Shown here piece after piece: positions 7,672-18,957 of a DNA stretch of 64,000 nucleotides. The DNA is from Elusimicrobiota bacterium (GTDB taxonomy: Bacteria > Elusimicrobiota > Elusimicrobia > UBA1565 > UBA9628). The notes under the pieces were generated by a model, which was given only the letters and a program-made list of their open reading frames with translations, was not told where the DNA came from and ran no database searches. The DNA lies in assembly GCA_016182905.1 (NCBI GenBank), contig JACPFR010000004.1, positions 1 through 64,000 of the forward strand, in the 5' to 3' direction. Position 1 is the first letter of the stretch. The number at the start of each line of letters is the position of its first letter. Made by a program: the position numbers and the translations under genes.

Positions 7672-9556
7672 GGGATATGCTCCCCTTGGCCGCCGGATCG
7701 AGCGCGCGCTCGGCGCTCTTCTCCCGGCGGCGCTGCGCGAGCTCTCTTTCGAGCTCCTGCCCCGTGCGCACGGGCAGCTTGACGGTGAACTCCGTCCTTC
7801 CGGGACGGCTCTCCACCGAGATCTCGCCCGAGTGCTTCTGCACGATCTCGCTGACGAGGCTCAGCCCGAGCCCGGTGCCCTGCCCGATCGGCTTGGTCGT
7901 GAAGAAGGGATCGAATATCCTCGGCAGCGCCGCGGCCGGGATCCCCGTGCCGTCGTCGACGAAGCGCAGGAGGATCCAGGAGTGCGGCGGCCGCTCGAGC
8001 AGCTCCGTGGACAGGGTCAGATTGCCGCCGTTCGGCATCGCGTCGATGGCGTTCTTCGCCAGGTTCATGATCACCTGCTCGAGCTGGTTCTTGTTGCCCA
8101 GGACCGGGGGCAGGTCCTTGGCGATCTCCGTCGACAGGACGACGCGGCTGAGCTTCGCCTGGGTCCGGATCAAGGCCAGCGACTGCTCGACGGCCTCGTT
8201 GACGTCCGTCGGGGCGCGCTCCACCTGGGAGGTGCGCGCGAACGTCAGGAGGTTCTGCACGAGGGCCTTGCAGCGCAGGGCCTCGCGCTCGATCGACTTG
8301 ATCGGCAGCTCGAGCTCGTCCTCCGGAGCCAGCTGGCGAGCCAGGCCCTGCGCGAAGCCCAGGATCACCCCGAGGGGGTTGTTGATCTCGTGCGCCACGC
8401 CGGCCGCGAGCTGGCCGACCGCGGACAGCTTCTCGGACTGGTGCATGCGCGCCTCCAGCTTGCGCAGGTCGCTGACGTCCTTGGCGGCGCCGATGTAGCC
8501 CGTGATCCTGCCGTCCGCGGCCTTGATCGCGGACGAGGAGAACAGGATCGAGACCTTCTCTCCGGACTTGGTCTTGAAGCGCGCGGCCGCGTTCTTGGCG
8601 GCCGTCGTGAACGAGGCCTCGTCTCCGTCGAGCAGGTCCGCGCCGGGCCGCCCGAGCAGGGACTCCTTGGGCCAGCCGAGGAGCTCGATCGCGGCGGGGT
8701 TCACGAGCACGATCGCGCCCGCCGCGTCGGTCACGACGACGCAGTCCCGGATGCTGTCGAGGATGTCGTTGAAGAAGCCCTTGGAGACCGTCGCGCGCCC
8801 GAGCTCGAGGCTCATCTCGTTGAAGCTCCGCGCCAGCTCCCCGATCTCGTCGCCCGTCGTCACGGGGACGCTGCCTCCGTAGTCTCCGCCGCGGATCTTC
8901 GAGGTCGCGGTCGCGAGCAGCGCGATCGGCGCCAGGAGCCGCCGCAGGAAGAAGAAAAGGAGGAGCGCCGAGACCCCCCCGAGGACCAGGACCAGGCGAT
9001 GGATCCCCGCGCCGATCCGGCGCTCCGTCTCGACCGCCGCGTCGAGGGGAAGGCCGACGAGAAGCAGCCCGACGCGCGGGCCCTTCAGCCCTCCGTCCGA
9101 GCCCGAGAGGAGGAACTCCTCGTCCGGGTCCCGCTCCGTCTCGCCGAAGACCGGGAACGTCATCACGAGCATAGGGCGCCCGCCGATCGCCTTCTCGAAG
9201 GAGCGGCTCCGCTCGCTCCGCAGGGCCGCCCCGGTCTCGGAGTCGCCGTAGACCTCGCCGACCTCGGCGACGTTGCTGTGAGCGACGACGCGCCCGGCGT
9301 TGTCGAGCGCGGCCGCGTAGGCCCCGCCGCTGACGCGGAGGTAGCCGGTAAGGATCGGCAGGAGGCGCTTCTCGTCGGCCTCGGTCATGGTGGGCGCCAG
9401 AGCGCGGGTGACCGCCTCCGCCTCCTGCTCGCCGTGCTCCCGGATCTGGGAGAGGAGGGCGGAGTGAACGGCCTTGCGGGAGTAGACAACGACGCCCTCG
9501 CCCGCGAATAAGGCGGCGAGAGCGACGCCGAGGAGCACCTTCGTGTACAGGCTCAT
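7664..9556 (-). CDS. Membrane sensor histidine kinase with HAMP and PAS
   Basis: 630 aa. TM1 at about 5-25, periplasmic domain at about 30-185 with a dCache/sCache-like look, TM2 at about 187-207, HAMP at about 205-258 ending ELARSFNEM, PAS at about 262-365, HisKA with H389 (GVAHEINNPLG) and HATPase_c (NLAKNAIDAM, DDGTGI, GTGLGLSLV). NtrB/ZraS-like core. Start ATG overlaps the stop of the binding protein upstream (ATGA), and its end overlaps the receiver. It follows the same order as the 3144-5844 set: binding protein, kinase, receiver. The ligand is unknown. Confidence 0.93.
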   Translation of the reverse strand: MSLYTKVLLGVALAALFAGEGVVVYSRKAVHSALLSQIREHGEQEAEAVTRALAPTMTEADEKRLLPILTGYLRVSGGAYAAALDNAGRVVAHSNVAEVGEVYGDSETGAALRSERSRSFEKAIGGRPMLVMTFPVFGETERDPDEEFLLSGSDGGLKGPRVGLLLVGLPLDAAVETERRIGAGIHRLVLVLGGVSALLLFFFLRRLLAPIALLATATSKIRGGDYGGSVPVTTGDEIGELARSFNEMSLELGRATVSKGFFNDILDSIRDCVVVTDAAGAIVLVNPAAIELLGWPKESLLGRPGADLLDGDEASFTTAAKNAAARFKTKSGEKVSILFSSSAIKAADGRITGYIGAAKDVSDLRKLEARMHQSEKLSAVGQLAAGVAHEINNPLGVILGFAQGLARQLAPEDELELPIKSIEREALRCKALVQNLLTFARTSQVERAPTDVNEAVEQSLALIRTQAKLSRVVLSTEIAKDLPPVLGNKNQLEQVIMNLAKNAIDAMPNGGNLTLSTELLERPPHSWILLRFVDDGTGIPAAALPRIFDPFFTTKPIGQGTGLGLSLVSEIVQKHSGEISVESRPGRTEFTVKLPVRTGQELERELAQRRREKSAERALDPAAKGSISHG

Positions 9557-10434
9557 GGCAGCACCAGGTTCGCCGCTCCGATCGCCTTCGCGGGGACGGT
9601 GAGACCCGCCTCCGCCGCCGCGGCGCGGTTGACGGCGACGCGCACCAAGCCCGTATAGAGCTCGGCCGGCGAGGCGCGGCCCTTCTGGGCGCTCTTGGCC
9701 GCCTCGGCCATCATGCGTCCCATCTCCTTGTAGCTCACCGACACCGCCGCGGTCGCGCCTTGCTCCGCGAGGCCCTCGGTCGGGACGTAAAACGGGACGT
9801 CGTTGTCGTAGGAGAAACGCTTGAGTATCTCGAAGTTCCTCGCGTTGATGAGGAGGGGATCCGGCGGGAGCCAGATCGCGTCGATCCCGCTCTTGAGGGC
9901 GCGCAGCCGGCTCGGAAGGGCGTCCCCGTCCTCCAGCCTCTCCGCGGTCACCGCGACGCCGCGAGCCGCGCCCGCTTTGACCAGCCGCGCCGCGCTCCCG
10001 ACGTGCGGCGCACTGGTCCAGAGCACGGCCAGCCGCTTGAGCCCGGGCTGGAGCGACTTCAGCCTTTCCAGCAGAGCCGCGGCCTCCGGCTCCATCATGA
10101 TCTTGATCGACGGGCCATCGTGGGACCCGCGAGCGATGAGCGCGCCCGGAGCGACCGCGTAGACGACGGTCACGCGGTCGGGATAGCGCTGCATGGCCGC
10201 CTTCCCCCCGAACGCGAGGACGACCTTGGCGGCGGCCGGGAGCGCCGCGCCCATCGGCAGGACGGGCACCGGCTTCCCGAAGGCGGCCTGGAAGCCGTCG
10301 AAGGTCTCCTGCTGGGCGCGCTGGCTCGAAGCCAGGACGGCCACGACCTCCTGCGCGCGCGCCCCCCGGGCCGAGGCCGCGAGGAGCAGCGCGAGCAGCA
10401 GTCCGTCGATCTTCATTCGTCGTCGCGAGTTCAA
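9553..10434 (-). CDS. Periplasmic ABC-type substrate-binding protein
   Basis: 293 aa from a TTG start that overlaps the receptor stop by 4 nt (TTGA), matching the coupled overlaps of this operon; ATG at 10416 is the alternative and also leaves an intact signal peptide (RRRMKIDGLLLALLLAASARGARA). Two-lobe PF04392-like binding protein, with DAIWLPPDPLL and VPFYVPTEGLAEQGA typical of the family. Related in type to the gene at 3144-4046. It sits between a TonB receptor and a sensor kinase with no ABC permease or ATPase, suggesting ligand presentation to the kinase. Confidence 0.78.
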   Translation of the reverse strand: MNSRRRMKIDGLLLALLLAASARGARAQEVVAVLASSQRAQQETFDGFQAAFGKPVPVLPMGAALPAAAKVVLAFGGKAAMQRYPDRVTVVYAVAPGALIARGSHDGPSIKIMMEPEAAALLERLKSLQPGLKRLAVLWTSAPHVGSAARLVKAGAARGVAVTAERLEDGDALPSRLRALKSGIDAIWLPPDPLLINARNFEILKRFSYDNDVPFYVPTEGLAEQGATAAVSVSYKEMGRMMAEAAKSAQKGRASPAELYTGLVRVAVNRAAAAEAGLTVPAKAIGAANLVLP

Positions 10435-12464
10435 AATTTATAGCTCACGGTGTAGTCGATCCGGCGCCCGCTGACGAGCGGCATGGATTCGAGCGTGCGC
10501 TGCCGCACGTACTCGGGCACGACGATCGTCCCGCCGGCCGCGTTGCGGACCGCCAAGGCGTGCCGGAAGGAGTCCTTCTTGAAGCCCACGCTCACGTCCG
10601 CCCAGGCCTGCGCGGGAAGGCGCGTCCGAAGGGTCTCCATGCTCGAGTAATGGTAGGCCACGAGGCTGCAGAAGAGCTCCCCGACGCCAGCGGGACCCGG
10701 GACGTTCCCCGACACGCCCGTGGAAAGCGTATAGCGAGGGACGAACTTGAAGTTCGAGGACTGGCCGCCGGAGAGGCCGAAGACTCCCGGCGCCGGGACG
10801 TCGTTCGAGTCGCCGCGCCCGCCGTGGATGTAATTGAAGGCCGCGAAGGCGCCGAACCGCCGGGCCGCGTAGCGCGCCTCCAGCTCGGCGCCCTCGGCGT
10901 TGTACCTCCGGGCGTTGTCGTAGAAGTTCGCGTTGGCGAAAGTCTGGCCGTCCCGGGTGAAGTCGCCTCGGCTGCGGACGATGGTGTTGATGTAGTCCAC
11001 GTAGTAGACCGTCGCCTGCCCGAAAAGCCTTTCCCAGGAGGTCAGATAGGACAGCTCTACGGAGGAGGTCTTCTCCGGCCGCAGAGCGGGATTGCCCAGG
11101 ACGGTCACCGGGGAGTTTTGGAAATAGAGCTCGAAGGGCGTGGGCGCGCCGAACGACTGGCCGGCCATGAACTTCAGGCTGTTGCGCTCGTCGACCATGT
11201 ACACCGCGGAGAGGCGCGAGGACACGTCGTCGCCGAAGGCCGCGTTGTGGGTGAAGCGCGTGCCGAGCAGGAGCTTCCAGGGACCACGGTCGTAGCCGAG
11301 CTGGCCGAAGATCGAGCCCTCCCAGACGACGCGGTCGTCCATCTTGTTGTCGGCGACCACGGCCTGGGAACTGCTGACGAAGTTGTTGTAGCGCTCGGCC
11401 ACGCGGTATTCGTGGCTGCCGCCGAACTCCAGGCTGAACGGGCCGGGGAGGTCGGCCGCGGCGCTCAGAGCGTTGACGTACCGCGTGCCCAGGATGTCCG
11501 AGCGAAGGGAGTCCGCGGCGTCCCTCGGGATCTGCCGCCGCTGCCGGTCGACGGTCCCGGAGTACTTCAAGTCCGACAGGCTCGGGCCGAAGGAGTAGGA
11601 ATAGCTCACGAGCTCCATCTCCTTGTCATGCGGCTTGCCCGCGCCGCTCGCCAGCGAGACGGCGTTGCCGCCGTAGTCCTGGACGCTGTTGGACACGTTC
11701 GCCAGGAGGCTGTGCCCGCCGTTTTGCCAGCGCGCGTTGACGTTGCGCACGCTGAAGTACTCGTTGAGCTCGAAGACCGTCCGCGTGTCGTCCGAGAACG
11801 AGAGGCTCGGGCTTCGCCGGCTCGAATGGTCCGCCGACAAGAACAAGAAGGCGTCCTCCTTCGCGCGCGCGTAGACGCCCGCGGCCCGGGAGACCTCGAC
11901 CGAGCCCGCGAGGCCTCCGTGCCCGCTGCCGATCCCGGCTGCGGCCGCGGCGAGGCTGGCGCCTTTTTCCGGCCGGCGCAGGACGATGTTGACGACCCCC
12001 GTCAGCGCGTTGGAGCCGTAGAGCACGGACGCCGGGCCTCGGAGCACCTCGATGCGCTCCACGGAGTCGATCCCGACCCGGTCGATGTCCCCCTCGCCGG
12101 TCACGGCGTTCCACGCCGGCACGCCGTCGATGGTCACGAGCACCTTGTTGGCGTAGTGCTCCTGAAGGGCGCCTCGGAAAGTGGGAACGTGCTGCATCGC
12201 ATACGTCCGCCAGACCATGACCCCGGCCACGCTCTGAAGGGCGTCGGCCACGGTCTCGTAGTTGTACGTCTCGATCAGCCTCCGGTCGATGACCGTGACG
12301 TTGGACACGCTGTTGAACACCGTCTCCGGCTTGGTGGAGGCTATCCGGATCGCCTGCGCCTCCTCCTCGAAGAGCCGGAAGGCGTCGTCTTCGGCGCGCG
12401 CCGCGCCCGACGGGGCCGCGACGAGCGCCGCGATCAGAACGCGCTTCAAGGCTCTTTCCATCAC
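10431..12464 (-). CDS. TonB-dependent outer-membrane receptor
   Basis: 677 aa. Signal peptide to about residue 24 (GAARA), plug domain at about 45-165 with VTVIDRR, VLVTIDGVP and RIEVLRGPASVLYGSNALTG, then a 22-strand-type barrel ending VSYKF with terminal Phe. TonB-driven uptake of an unidentified ligand such as a siderophore, cobamide or oligosaccharide. GTG at 12464 was chosen because TACACT ends 6 nt upstream; an ATG follows immediately. First gene of a four-gene coupled operon running to 7252. Three TTAAGC-type repeats lie 21 bp upstream of the -10, so activation by an OmpR-family regulator is inferred. Confidence 0.92.
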   Translation of the reverse strand: MMERALKRVLIAALVAAPSGAARAEDDAFRLFEEEAQAIRIASTKPETVFNSVSNVTVIDRRLIETYNYETVADALQSVAGVMVWRTYAMQHVPTFRGALQEHYANKVLVTIDGVPAWNAVTGEGDIDRVGIDSVERIEVLRGPASVLYGSNALTGVVNIVLRRPEKGASLAAAAAGIGSGHGGLAGSVEVSRAAGVYARAKEDAFLFLSADHSSRRSPSLSFSDDTRTVFELNEYFSVRNVNARWQNGGHSLLANVSNSVQDYGGNAVSLASGAGKPHDKEMELVSYSYSFGPSLSDLKYSGTVDRQRRQIPRDAADSLRSDILGTRYVNALSAAADLPGPFSLEFGGSHEYRVAERYNNFVSSSQAVVADNKMDDRVVWEGSIFGQLGYDRGPWKLLLGTRFTHNAAFGDDVSSRLSAVYMVDERNSLKFMAGQSFGAPTPFELYFQNSPVTVLGNPALRPEKTSSVELSYLTSWERLFGQATVYYVDYINTIVRSRGDFTRDGQTFANANFYDNARRYNAEGAELEARYAARRFGAFAAFNYIHGGRGDSNDVPAPGVFGLSGGQSSNFKFVPRYTLSTGVSGNVPGPAGVGELFCSLVAYHYSSMETLRTRLPAQAWADVSVGFKKDSFRHALAVRNAAGGTIVVPEYVRQRTLESMPLVSGRRIDYTVSYKF

Positions 12465-12470
12465 GTAGGG

Positions 12471-12525
12471 AGTGTACGGCGTCGGAGCGCCGCCCGAGCT
12501 TAGTGCCGGCTTAAATGAAGCTTAT
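12471..12525 (-). promoter_or_regulatory. -10 (TACACT) plus triple 11-bp-period operator
   Basis: On the plus strand GCTTAG (12498-12503), GCTTAA (12509-12514) and GCTTAT (12520-12525) start exactly 11 bp apart. The nearest lies 21 bp from the -10 (agtgta 12471-12476, TACACT on the minus strand), covering the -35 position. This layout is that of PhoB/OmpR-type activator sites. Confidence 0.65.
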
Positions 12526-12531
12526 GCGCGC

Positions 12532-14433
12532 TCAGCGCGCCAACCGCACGCTGACCCCGGCCTGATAGGTCCTCGGCACGACCAGCCCGTCGGCGAACTC
12601 GACGTGCCGGGCCCGCGCGAGGTTCTGGCAGGCGGCGAAGAGCTCCCAATCCGGCCTGGGGCGATAGGCCAGCTTCGCGTCCACGCGCCAGTACGCCGGG
12701 ATGTCCAAGGTCTGGTTCGTGGTCCGCGCGTACAGCGTGTGGCCGTCCTGGTAGCCCGCGTTGAGGCCGAGAGAGAACCCGCGCCCGAGCGCCGCCAGCC
12801 CGCCGAGGTTCACCTTGTGCGGCGGGGTGCCCTTGGCGACGTTGACGACCGCCTTCGCGTCGGAGAGGCTCTCATAAGTGTAGTTGGCGTAGACGGAGCG
12901 CCGCGCGTCCCACCGCCAGCTCCACTTGGCCTCGACGCCTCGCGCGATGGCCTTGTTGTCGTCGGCGAAGGACAAGGTCAGCAGCGGAAAATTGAAGCTC
13001 TGGGTGACGGTCCGTCCGAGCCGGTCGATGCGCAGGTAGAAGAGGTTCGCCTCCACCTGCATGCGCTTGTCGAGCAGGAGGCCCTGGTAGCTGACCTCGT
13101 GGGAGCGCAGACGCTGCGGCCTGATCCCGGGGTTGCCGACCAGAAGGAGGCTCGCGGAGGACTGCTGGCGCGCGGCCTTGTTGTACAGCGTCGGGATCGT
13201 CGGGGCCAGGCCGTAGGAGGCGCGGAAGGTATGGTTGTGCCAGGGGGTGGCGACCGCGGCGAATTGATACGCCGGCTCGACGCCGCCGGTGTCCGAGTGC
13301 TCGACGGACAGGGCGCCGATCAGGTTCAGGCGGGGCAGGACGCTCGAGGTCTGGCTCGCGAAGCCGCGCTGGATGGCGTTCTTCTGGTACGGATGGCCGG
13401 AGAACAGCCGCGTCGACTCGATCCCGGTGTAGCGGAAGCTGCCGCCGTACACCGTGTGCTGGCGGCCGTCCATCCAGTCGAGCCGGTGCGAGACCTCCGC
13501 GTCGTACTGGTACTCGCGCACGGTGAGGAGACTCCCCGAGGACGGGACGTAGGTCCGCAGGTCGTGGCGGCGCGAGATCATGGTCTGGACCGAGGAGTCC
13601 GGATCGGGGTCGTAGGAGTGCTTCAGCATCTCGAAGTGGTGGCGAAAGCGCGCCGAGGGCAGGTCGGGGTCGATGACGCCGAGGTTGTCCCACGAGCCGC
13701 CGGCCATGAGCTCCAGCGTGGTGCGGTCCGTCGGGGTCCAGAGCGCGCGAGCGCTGCCCTTGTTGGAGTAGAGATAATCCTGCCCGACGGCGCCCGCGGT
13801 CGTCGGGTAGCCGCGCTGCTCCTTGTGGGCGAGGCTCAGGCGGTAGGCTCCCGCTTTTCCGCCGTCCTCGTAGGACGCCTGCTCGCGGTGCAGCCCTTCG
13901 TTGCCGCCGAGGGCCTCTCCCGAGAGGGTCCGTCGCGCGGCGGGCCTGCGCGTGATGATGTTGACGACGCCGAGGCCGGCGTTCGAGCCGTACAGCGCCG
14001 CGTTGGGCCCGCGGATGATCTCGATGCGCTCGATGTCCTGGGCCTGGACGGGGAGCGCCTCCCAGACCGCGCCGCCCGAGAGGCCGGTGTAGACGCTGCG
14101 CCCGTCGAGCAGCACGAGCATGTTGTCGACGAACTCGGCCGGGAAGCCCCGGATGGACACGAGCGCGCGGTTGCCCTCCCCCGAGCGGCCGTCCACGACG
14201 TTCATGCCCGCGCGGAAGCGCATGTAGTCCCAAAGGTTCACCGCCCCGGAGTCGCGGATATCATCGGCCGTGACGATCTCCACGGCGACCGGAGCCTCGC
14301 GGACGGCCTCGGGCCGCCGGGAGGCGGTCACGACGCGGGACTCCTCCTCGAAGAGCCCGAACGGGTCGTTGACGGCGCGCGCGGGGACGGCCGCGTGGGC
14401 CGCGATCAAGAAGGCTGTGAGGGCTCGTTTCAC
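12532..14433 (-). CDS. TonB-dependent outer-membrane receptor
   Basis: 633 aa, GTG start. Signal peptide to about residue 20 (AVPARA). Plug domain at about 35-160 with VTASRRPE, VLLDGRSVY and IEIIRGPNAALYGSNAGLGVVNI, then a barrel. The plug resembles the CirA/FepA/BtuB branch; the ligand is unclear. It has limited similarity to the receptor at 10431-12464, sharing an acidic FGLFEEES / FRLFEEEA stretch after the signal peptide that may be the TonB-box region. TACAAT and TATAGC hexamers lie just upstream of the GTG. It lies 35 bp downstream of the GspE-receiver gene. Confidence 0.92.
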   Translation of the reverse strand: MKRALTAFLIAAHAAVPARAVNDPFGLFEEESRVVTASRRPEAVREAPVAVEIVTADDIRDSGAVNLWDYMRFRAGMNVVDGRSGEGNRALVSIRGFPAEFVDNMLVLLDGRSVYTGLSGGAVWEALPVQAQDIERIEIIRGPNAALYGSNAGLGVVNIITRRPAARRTLSGEALGGNEGLHREQASYEDGGKAGAYRLSLAHKEQRGYPTTAGAVGQDYLYSNKGSARALWTPTDRTTLELMAGGSWDNLGVIDPDLPSARFRHHFEMLKHSYDPDPDSSVQTMISRRHDLRTYVPSSGSLLTVREYQYDAEVSHRLDWMDGRQHTVYGGSFRYTGIESTRLFSGHPYQKNAIQRGFASQTSSVLPRLNLIGALSVEHSDTGGVEPAYQFAAVATPWHNHTFRASYGLAPTIPTLYNKAARQQSSASLLLVGNPGIRPQRLRSHEVSYQGLLLDKRMQVEANLFYLRIDRLGRTVTQSFNFPLLTLSFADDNKAIARGVEAKWSWRWDARRSVYANYTYESLSDAKAVVNVAKGTPPHKVNLGGLAALGRGFSLGLNAGYQDGHTLYARTTNQTLDIPAYWRVDAKLAYRPRPDWELFAACQNLARARHVEFADGLVVPRTYQAGVSVRLAR

Positions 14434-14468
14434 GCTGCTTGCTATATTGTAATCTATATCATCTCGTT

Positions 14469-16583
14469 TTACACATACTCGCCGCGGCGGAACTGCGCCT
14501 TCACGCGGGCGCGAAGGACCTTCGGGCTGAACGGCTTGGTCATGTAGTCGTCGGCGCCGACCTCGAGCGCCAGCGCCTGCGACTCGGCCTCGCTCATCGC
14601 CGTGACGACCATGACCGGCAGCCCGCCCAGTCCCATCTCCCCGCGGAGCTTCTTGACGACCGCGAAGCCGTCGACCTCGGGCATCATCAGGTCGAGGAGC
14701 ACGAGGTCGGGCTTGGCCCGCGCGATCTCCGCGAGGGCCGAAGCGCCTCCGTCCGCCTCGACGAGCTCGTAGCCGTCAGGCCCGAGCGCGGCGGAGATCA
14801 CCGCGCGGTTGTCGGCGACGTCGTCGACGACGAGCACCCGCTTGCGGGTCTTCGCGGGCTCGGCCGGCTTCGCCGGCGCCGTCATCCGCGGCTCGAAGTA
14901 GAAGGCTCCCTCCTCGAGCGCGACGTCGCCCCGCGAGACGTGCCAGAGGGCGTCGTCGGACAAGGTCGTCAGCCAGCCGGACGCCAGCGCTTCCTCGCGC
15001 AGGCCGCGTCCGCCCGGGGCGGCGTTGAGCGCCAGGCGCGCCGCCGGATCGCGCAGATCCAGCAGCTCCGTCAGGGCGACGCGGCCTCGCAGGCCCGTGA
15101 ACGAGCAGCGCTCGCAGCCTTTCCCCTTATAACGCCTCTCCGGAAGTCCCGCCGCGCGCAGCCTGGCCGCGAGGGCCGGCTCGACCGGGAGCTCGACGCG
15201 GCAATCGGCGCAAACGCGGCGGACGAGACGCTGCGCGACGACGCCGATGAGCGCCGGCGCCATCTTGAAGCGCTCGACTCCCATGTCCAGCAGTCGGCTG
15301 ACCGTCGCGACGGCGTCGTTCGTGTGCAGGGTCGAGAACACCATATGGCCGGTCAGGGCGGCCTGGAACGCGATGTCGGCCGTCTCGCGGTCGCGGATCT
15401 CGCCGACCAGGACGACGTCGGGATCCTGGCGCAGGACGGAGCGCAGCGCCGAGGCGAACGTCATCCCGGCCTTCTCGTTGACCTGGACCTGGCTGATGCC
15501 CGCGAGACGGTACTCGATCGGGTCCTCGACCGTCACGATGTTGATGTCCTCGGACTTCAGGCGGTGGAGCAGCGAGTAGAGCGTCGTCGTCTTGCCCGAG
15601 CCCGTCGGCCCCGTGATCAGGAGCATGCCCGAGTCCGAGCCGGCCACGGCCGTCAGGCGCGCCAGGAGGTCCGGCCGGAGGCCCAACGACTCGAGGGGCA
15701 TCTCGGCCGCGCGCTTGTCGAGGACGCGCAGCACGGCCTTCTCCCCGAAAGAGGTCGGGATCGTCGACACGCGCAGGCCGACCTCCTCGAGCCCGACCTT
15801 GAGCTTCGCGCGCCCGTCCTGCGGCCGGCGCCGGTCGGCGACGTCCAGGCTGGCCATGATCTTGATGCGCGAGACCAGCGGCCCCTCGCCGATCGACTTG
15901 GGTATCCTCATCATGCTGCGGAGGTCGCCGTCGATCCGGTAGCGGACCAAGGTGACGCTCTCCTCGTGCTCGATGTGGATGTCCGACGCCTTCATGCGCA
16001 CCGCCTGGGCGATCAGCAGGTTCGCGAGGCGGATGACCGGGAGCGCGACCGAGGTCGGCGCCGCCTCCAGCTCCTCCGAGTCGTCCTCCAGGCACTCGAC
16101 CGACGCCTCGTCGGGGAGCCGCTTCAGGAGGTCGAAGATCGCGGCGTCGGAGCCGTAGCCGGCGGAGATCAGCTCCTCGATCTTGTCGGGCAAGCCGTAG
16201 GCCGCCGTCGCGCGGCGGCCGGACAGCGCCGAGACCTCGTCCAAAGCGGCCGTGTCGAGCGGGTTGGCCATGAGCATCTCGATGGTCTCGCCGACGAGGG
16301 CGAGCGGCACCATCATGTGCCTCTGGCACAGGCGCTCCGGCACGAGCGCGAGCGCCATCTTGTCCAGGGAGGCGCGATCGGGCTCCGCGAAGCGCAGCCC
16401 GTACTGGCCCTCGACCGCCTCGGCCAGCCGTCCTTTCGTGATCGTCCCCCGCCGCACGAGCTCCTGCGACGCGTACGGCGAGGCCCCCGGCCCGGCGCCG
16501 TCCCAGGCGTCCGCGCCCAGGAGGCCTTTCGCCGTCAGGAGGCGGATCAGCCATTCGTCGGCGCAGCGCGCGTCGACGCGCAT
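14469..16583 (-). CDS. GspE/PilB-type secretion ATPase fused to a C-terminal receiver
   Basis: 704 aa. N-terminal MshEN-like region at about 10-160, GspE ATPase at about 180-510 with Walker A GPTGSGKTTT (325-334), Asp box DPIEYR, Walker B region VLVGEIRDRET, His box STLHTNDA and a four-Cys zinc site (C458, C461, C490, C493). A linker leads to a complete receiver at about 581-700 (D631, K683). The family powers assembly of type IV pili or type II secretion pseudopili. No other pilus gene is in the window, and the flanks are two-component genes, so phosphorylation control of the ATPase is inferred. It starts 1 nt after the preceding receiver gene's stop. Confidence 0.92.
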   Translation of the reverse strand: MRVDARCADEWLIRLLTAKGLLGADAWDGAGPGASPYASQELVRRGTITKGRLAEAVEGQYGLRFAEPDRASLDKMALALVPERLCQRHMMVPLALVGETIEMLMANPLDTAALDEVSALSGRRATAAYGLPDKIEELISAGYGSDAAIFDLLKRLPDEASVECLEDDSEELEAAPTSVALPVIRLANLLIAQAVRMKASDIHIEHEESVTLVRYRIDGDLRSMMRIPKSIGEGPLVSRIKIMASLDVADRRRPQDGRAKLKVGLEEVGLRVSTIPTSFGEKAVLRVLDKRAAEMPLESLGLRPDLLARLTAVAGSDSGMLLITGPTGSGKTTTLYSLLHRLKSEDINIVTVEDPIEYRLAGISQVQVNEKAGMTFASALRSVLRQDPDVVLVGEIRDRETADIAFQAALTGHMVFSTLHTNDAVATVSRLLDMGVERFKMAPALIGVVAQRLVRRVCADCRVELPVEPALAARLRAAGLPERRYKGKGCERCSFTGLRGRVALTELLDLRDPAARLALNAAPGGRGLREEALASGWLTTLSDDALWHVSRGDVALEEGAFYFEPRMTAPAKPAEPAKTRKRVLVVDDVADNRAVISAALGPDGYELVEADGGASALAEIARAKPDLVLLDLMMPEVDGFAVVKKLRGEMGLGGLPVMVVTAMSEAESQALALEVGADDYMTKPFSPKVLRARVKAQFRRGEYV

Positions 16584-16584
16584 G

Positions 16585-16952
16585 TCAGCGGCCCACCTTG
16601 CCGCGGATCTTCTCGACGACGTCCTTGGGGACGCACGGTTTCGAGACGTAGCCGTCGCAGCCCGCCTCCTTCGCCTTGAGCTCGTCGCCGGCCAGCGCGT
16701 AGGCCGTGAACGCGAACACGGGGATGTCCCGGGTCTGGGGCATGGCCTTGATGCGGCGGATCGCGTCCCAGCCGCTCACGCCGGGCATCGCCATGTCGAG
16801 CAGGATCAGGTCCGGACGCTCCCGGAGGGCGAGCTCGACGGCCTCGTCGCCGTCGGACGCCTCGCAGACCTTGTAGCCCGAGGCGGCCAGCGCGGCGGCC
16901 ATGATGGCGCGGTTGTCGGGCTCGTCGTCCGCGACCAGTATCGTGCGCGGGG

Positions 16953-16956
<4 letters not shown>
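16585..16956 (-). CDS. Single-domain response regulator
   Basis: 123 aa. Receiver with acidic D10-D11, a phospho-acceptor Asp in LLDMAMPG and the Lys in YVSKPC. CheY/DivK-like, no output domain. ATG overlaps the stop of the large hybrid kinase upstream (ATGA), and the GspE-receiver gene follows after one base. The three genes read as one operon: kinase, receiver, receiver-tagged ATPase. A phosphorelay between them is inferred from position. Confidence 0.92.
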
Positions 16957-18836
<1,880 letters not shown>

Positions 18837-18842
18837 GCGGAC

Positions 18843-18896
18843 AGAGTAGCGGCCGGAGATTCGCCCGCTCTTATCCTGCCCTTAATAGGCGCTTAA
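18843..18896 (-). promoter_or_regulatory. -10 (TACTCT) plus triple 11-bp-period operator
   Basis: The -10 is agagta at 18843-18848 on the plus strand. Repeats TCTTAT (18869-18874), CCTTAA (18880-18885) and GCTTAA (18891-18896) start exactly 11 bp apart, the nearest 20 bp from the -10. The site lies between divergent genes and could also act on the receiver gene at 18958. Confidence 0.65.
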
Positions 18897-18957
18897 ACCG
18901 GCGCCTCGACGTCTTTGCCCCCTGCGCGCGCGCTCGTACTCTGCTATCCTAAAGAGC

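Noticed and set aside
7499-9511. A 670-codon plus-strand frame opposite the sensor kinase
   Set aside because: It mirrors HAMP, PAS, HisKA and HATPase coding on the minus strand and has no recognisable domain.
14469-16583. Part of a type II secretion or type IV pilus gene cluster
   Set aside because: No GspF/PilC, pseudopilin, secretin or peptidase gene is found in the window; only the ATPase with its receiver is present.
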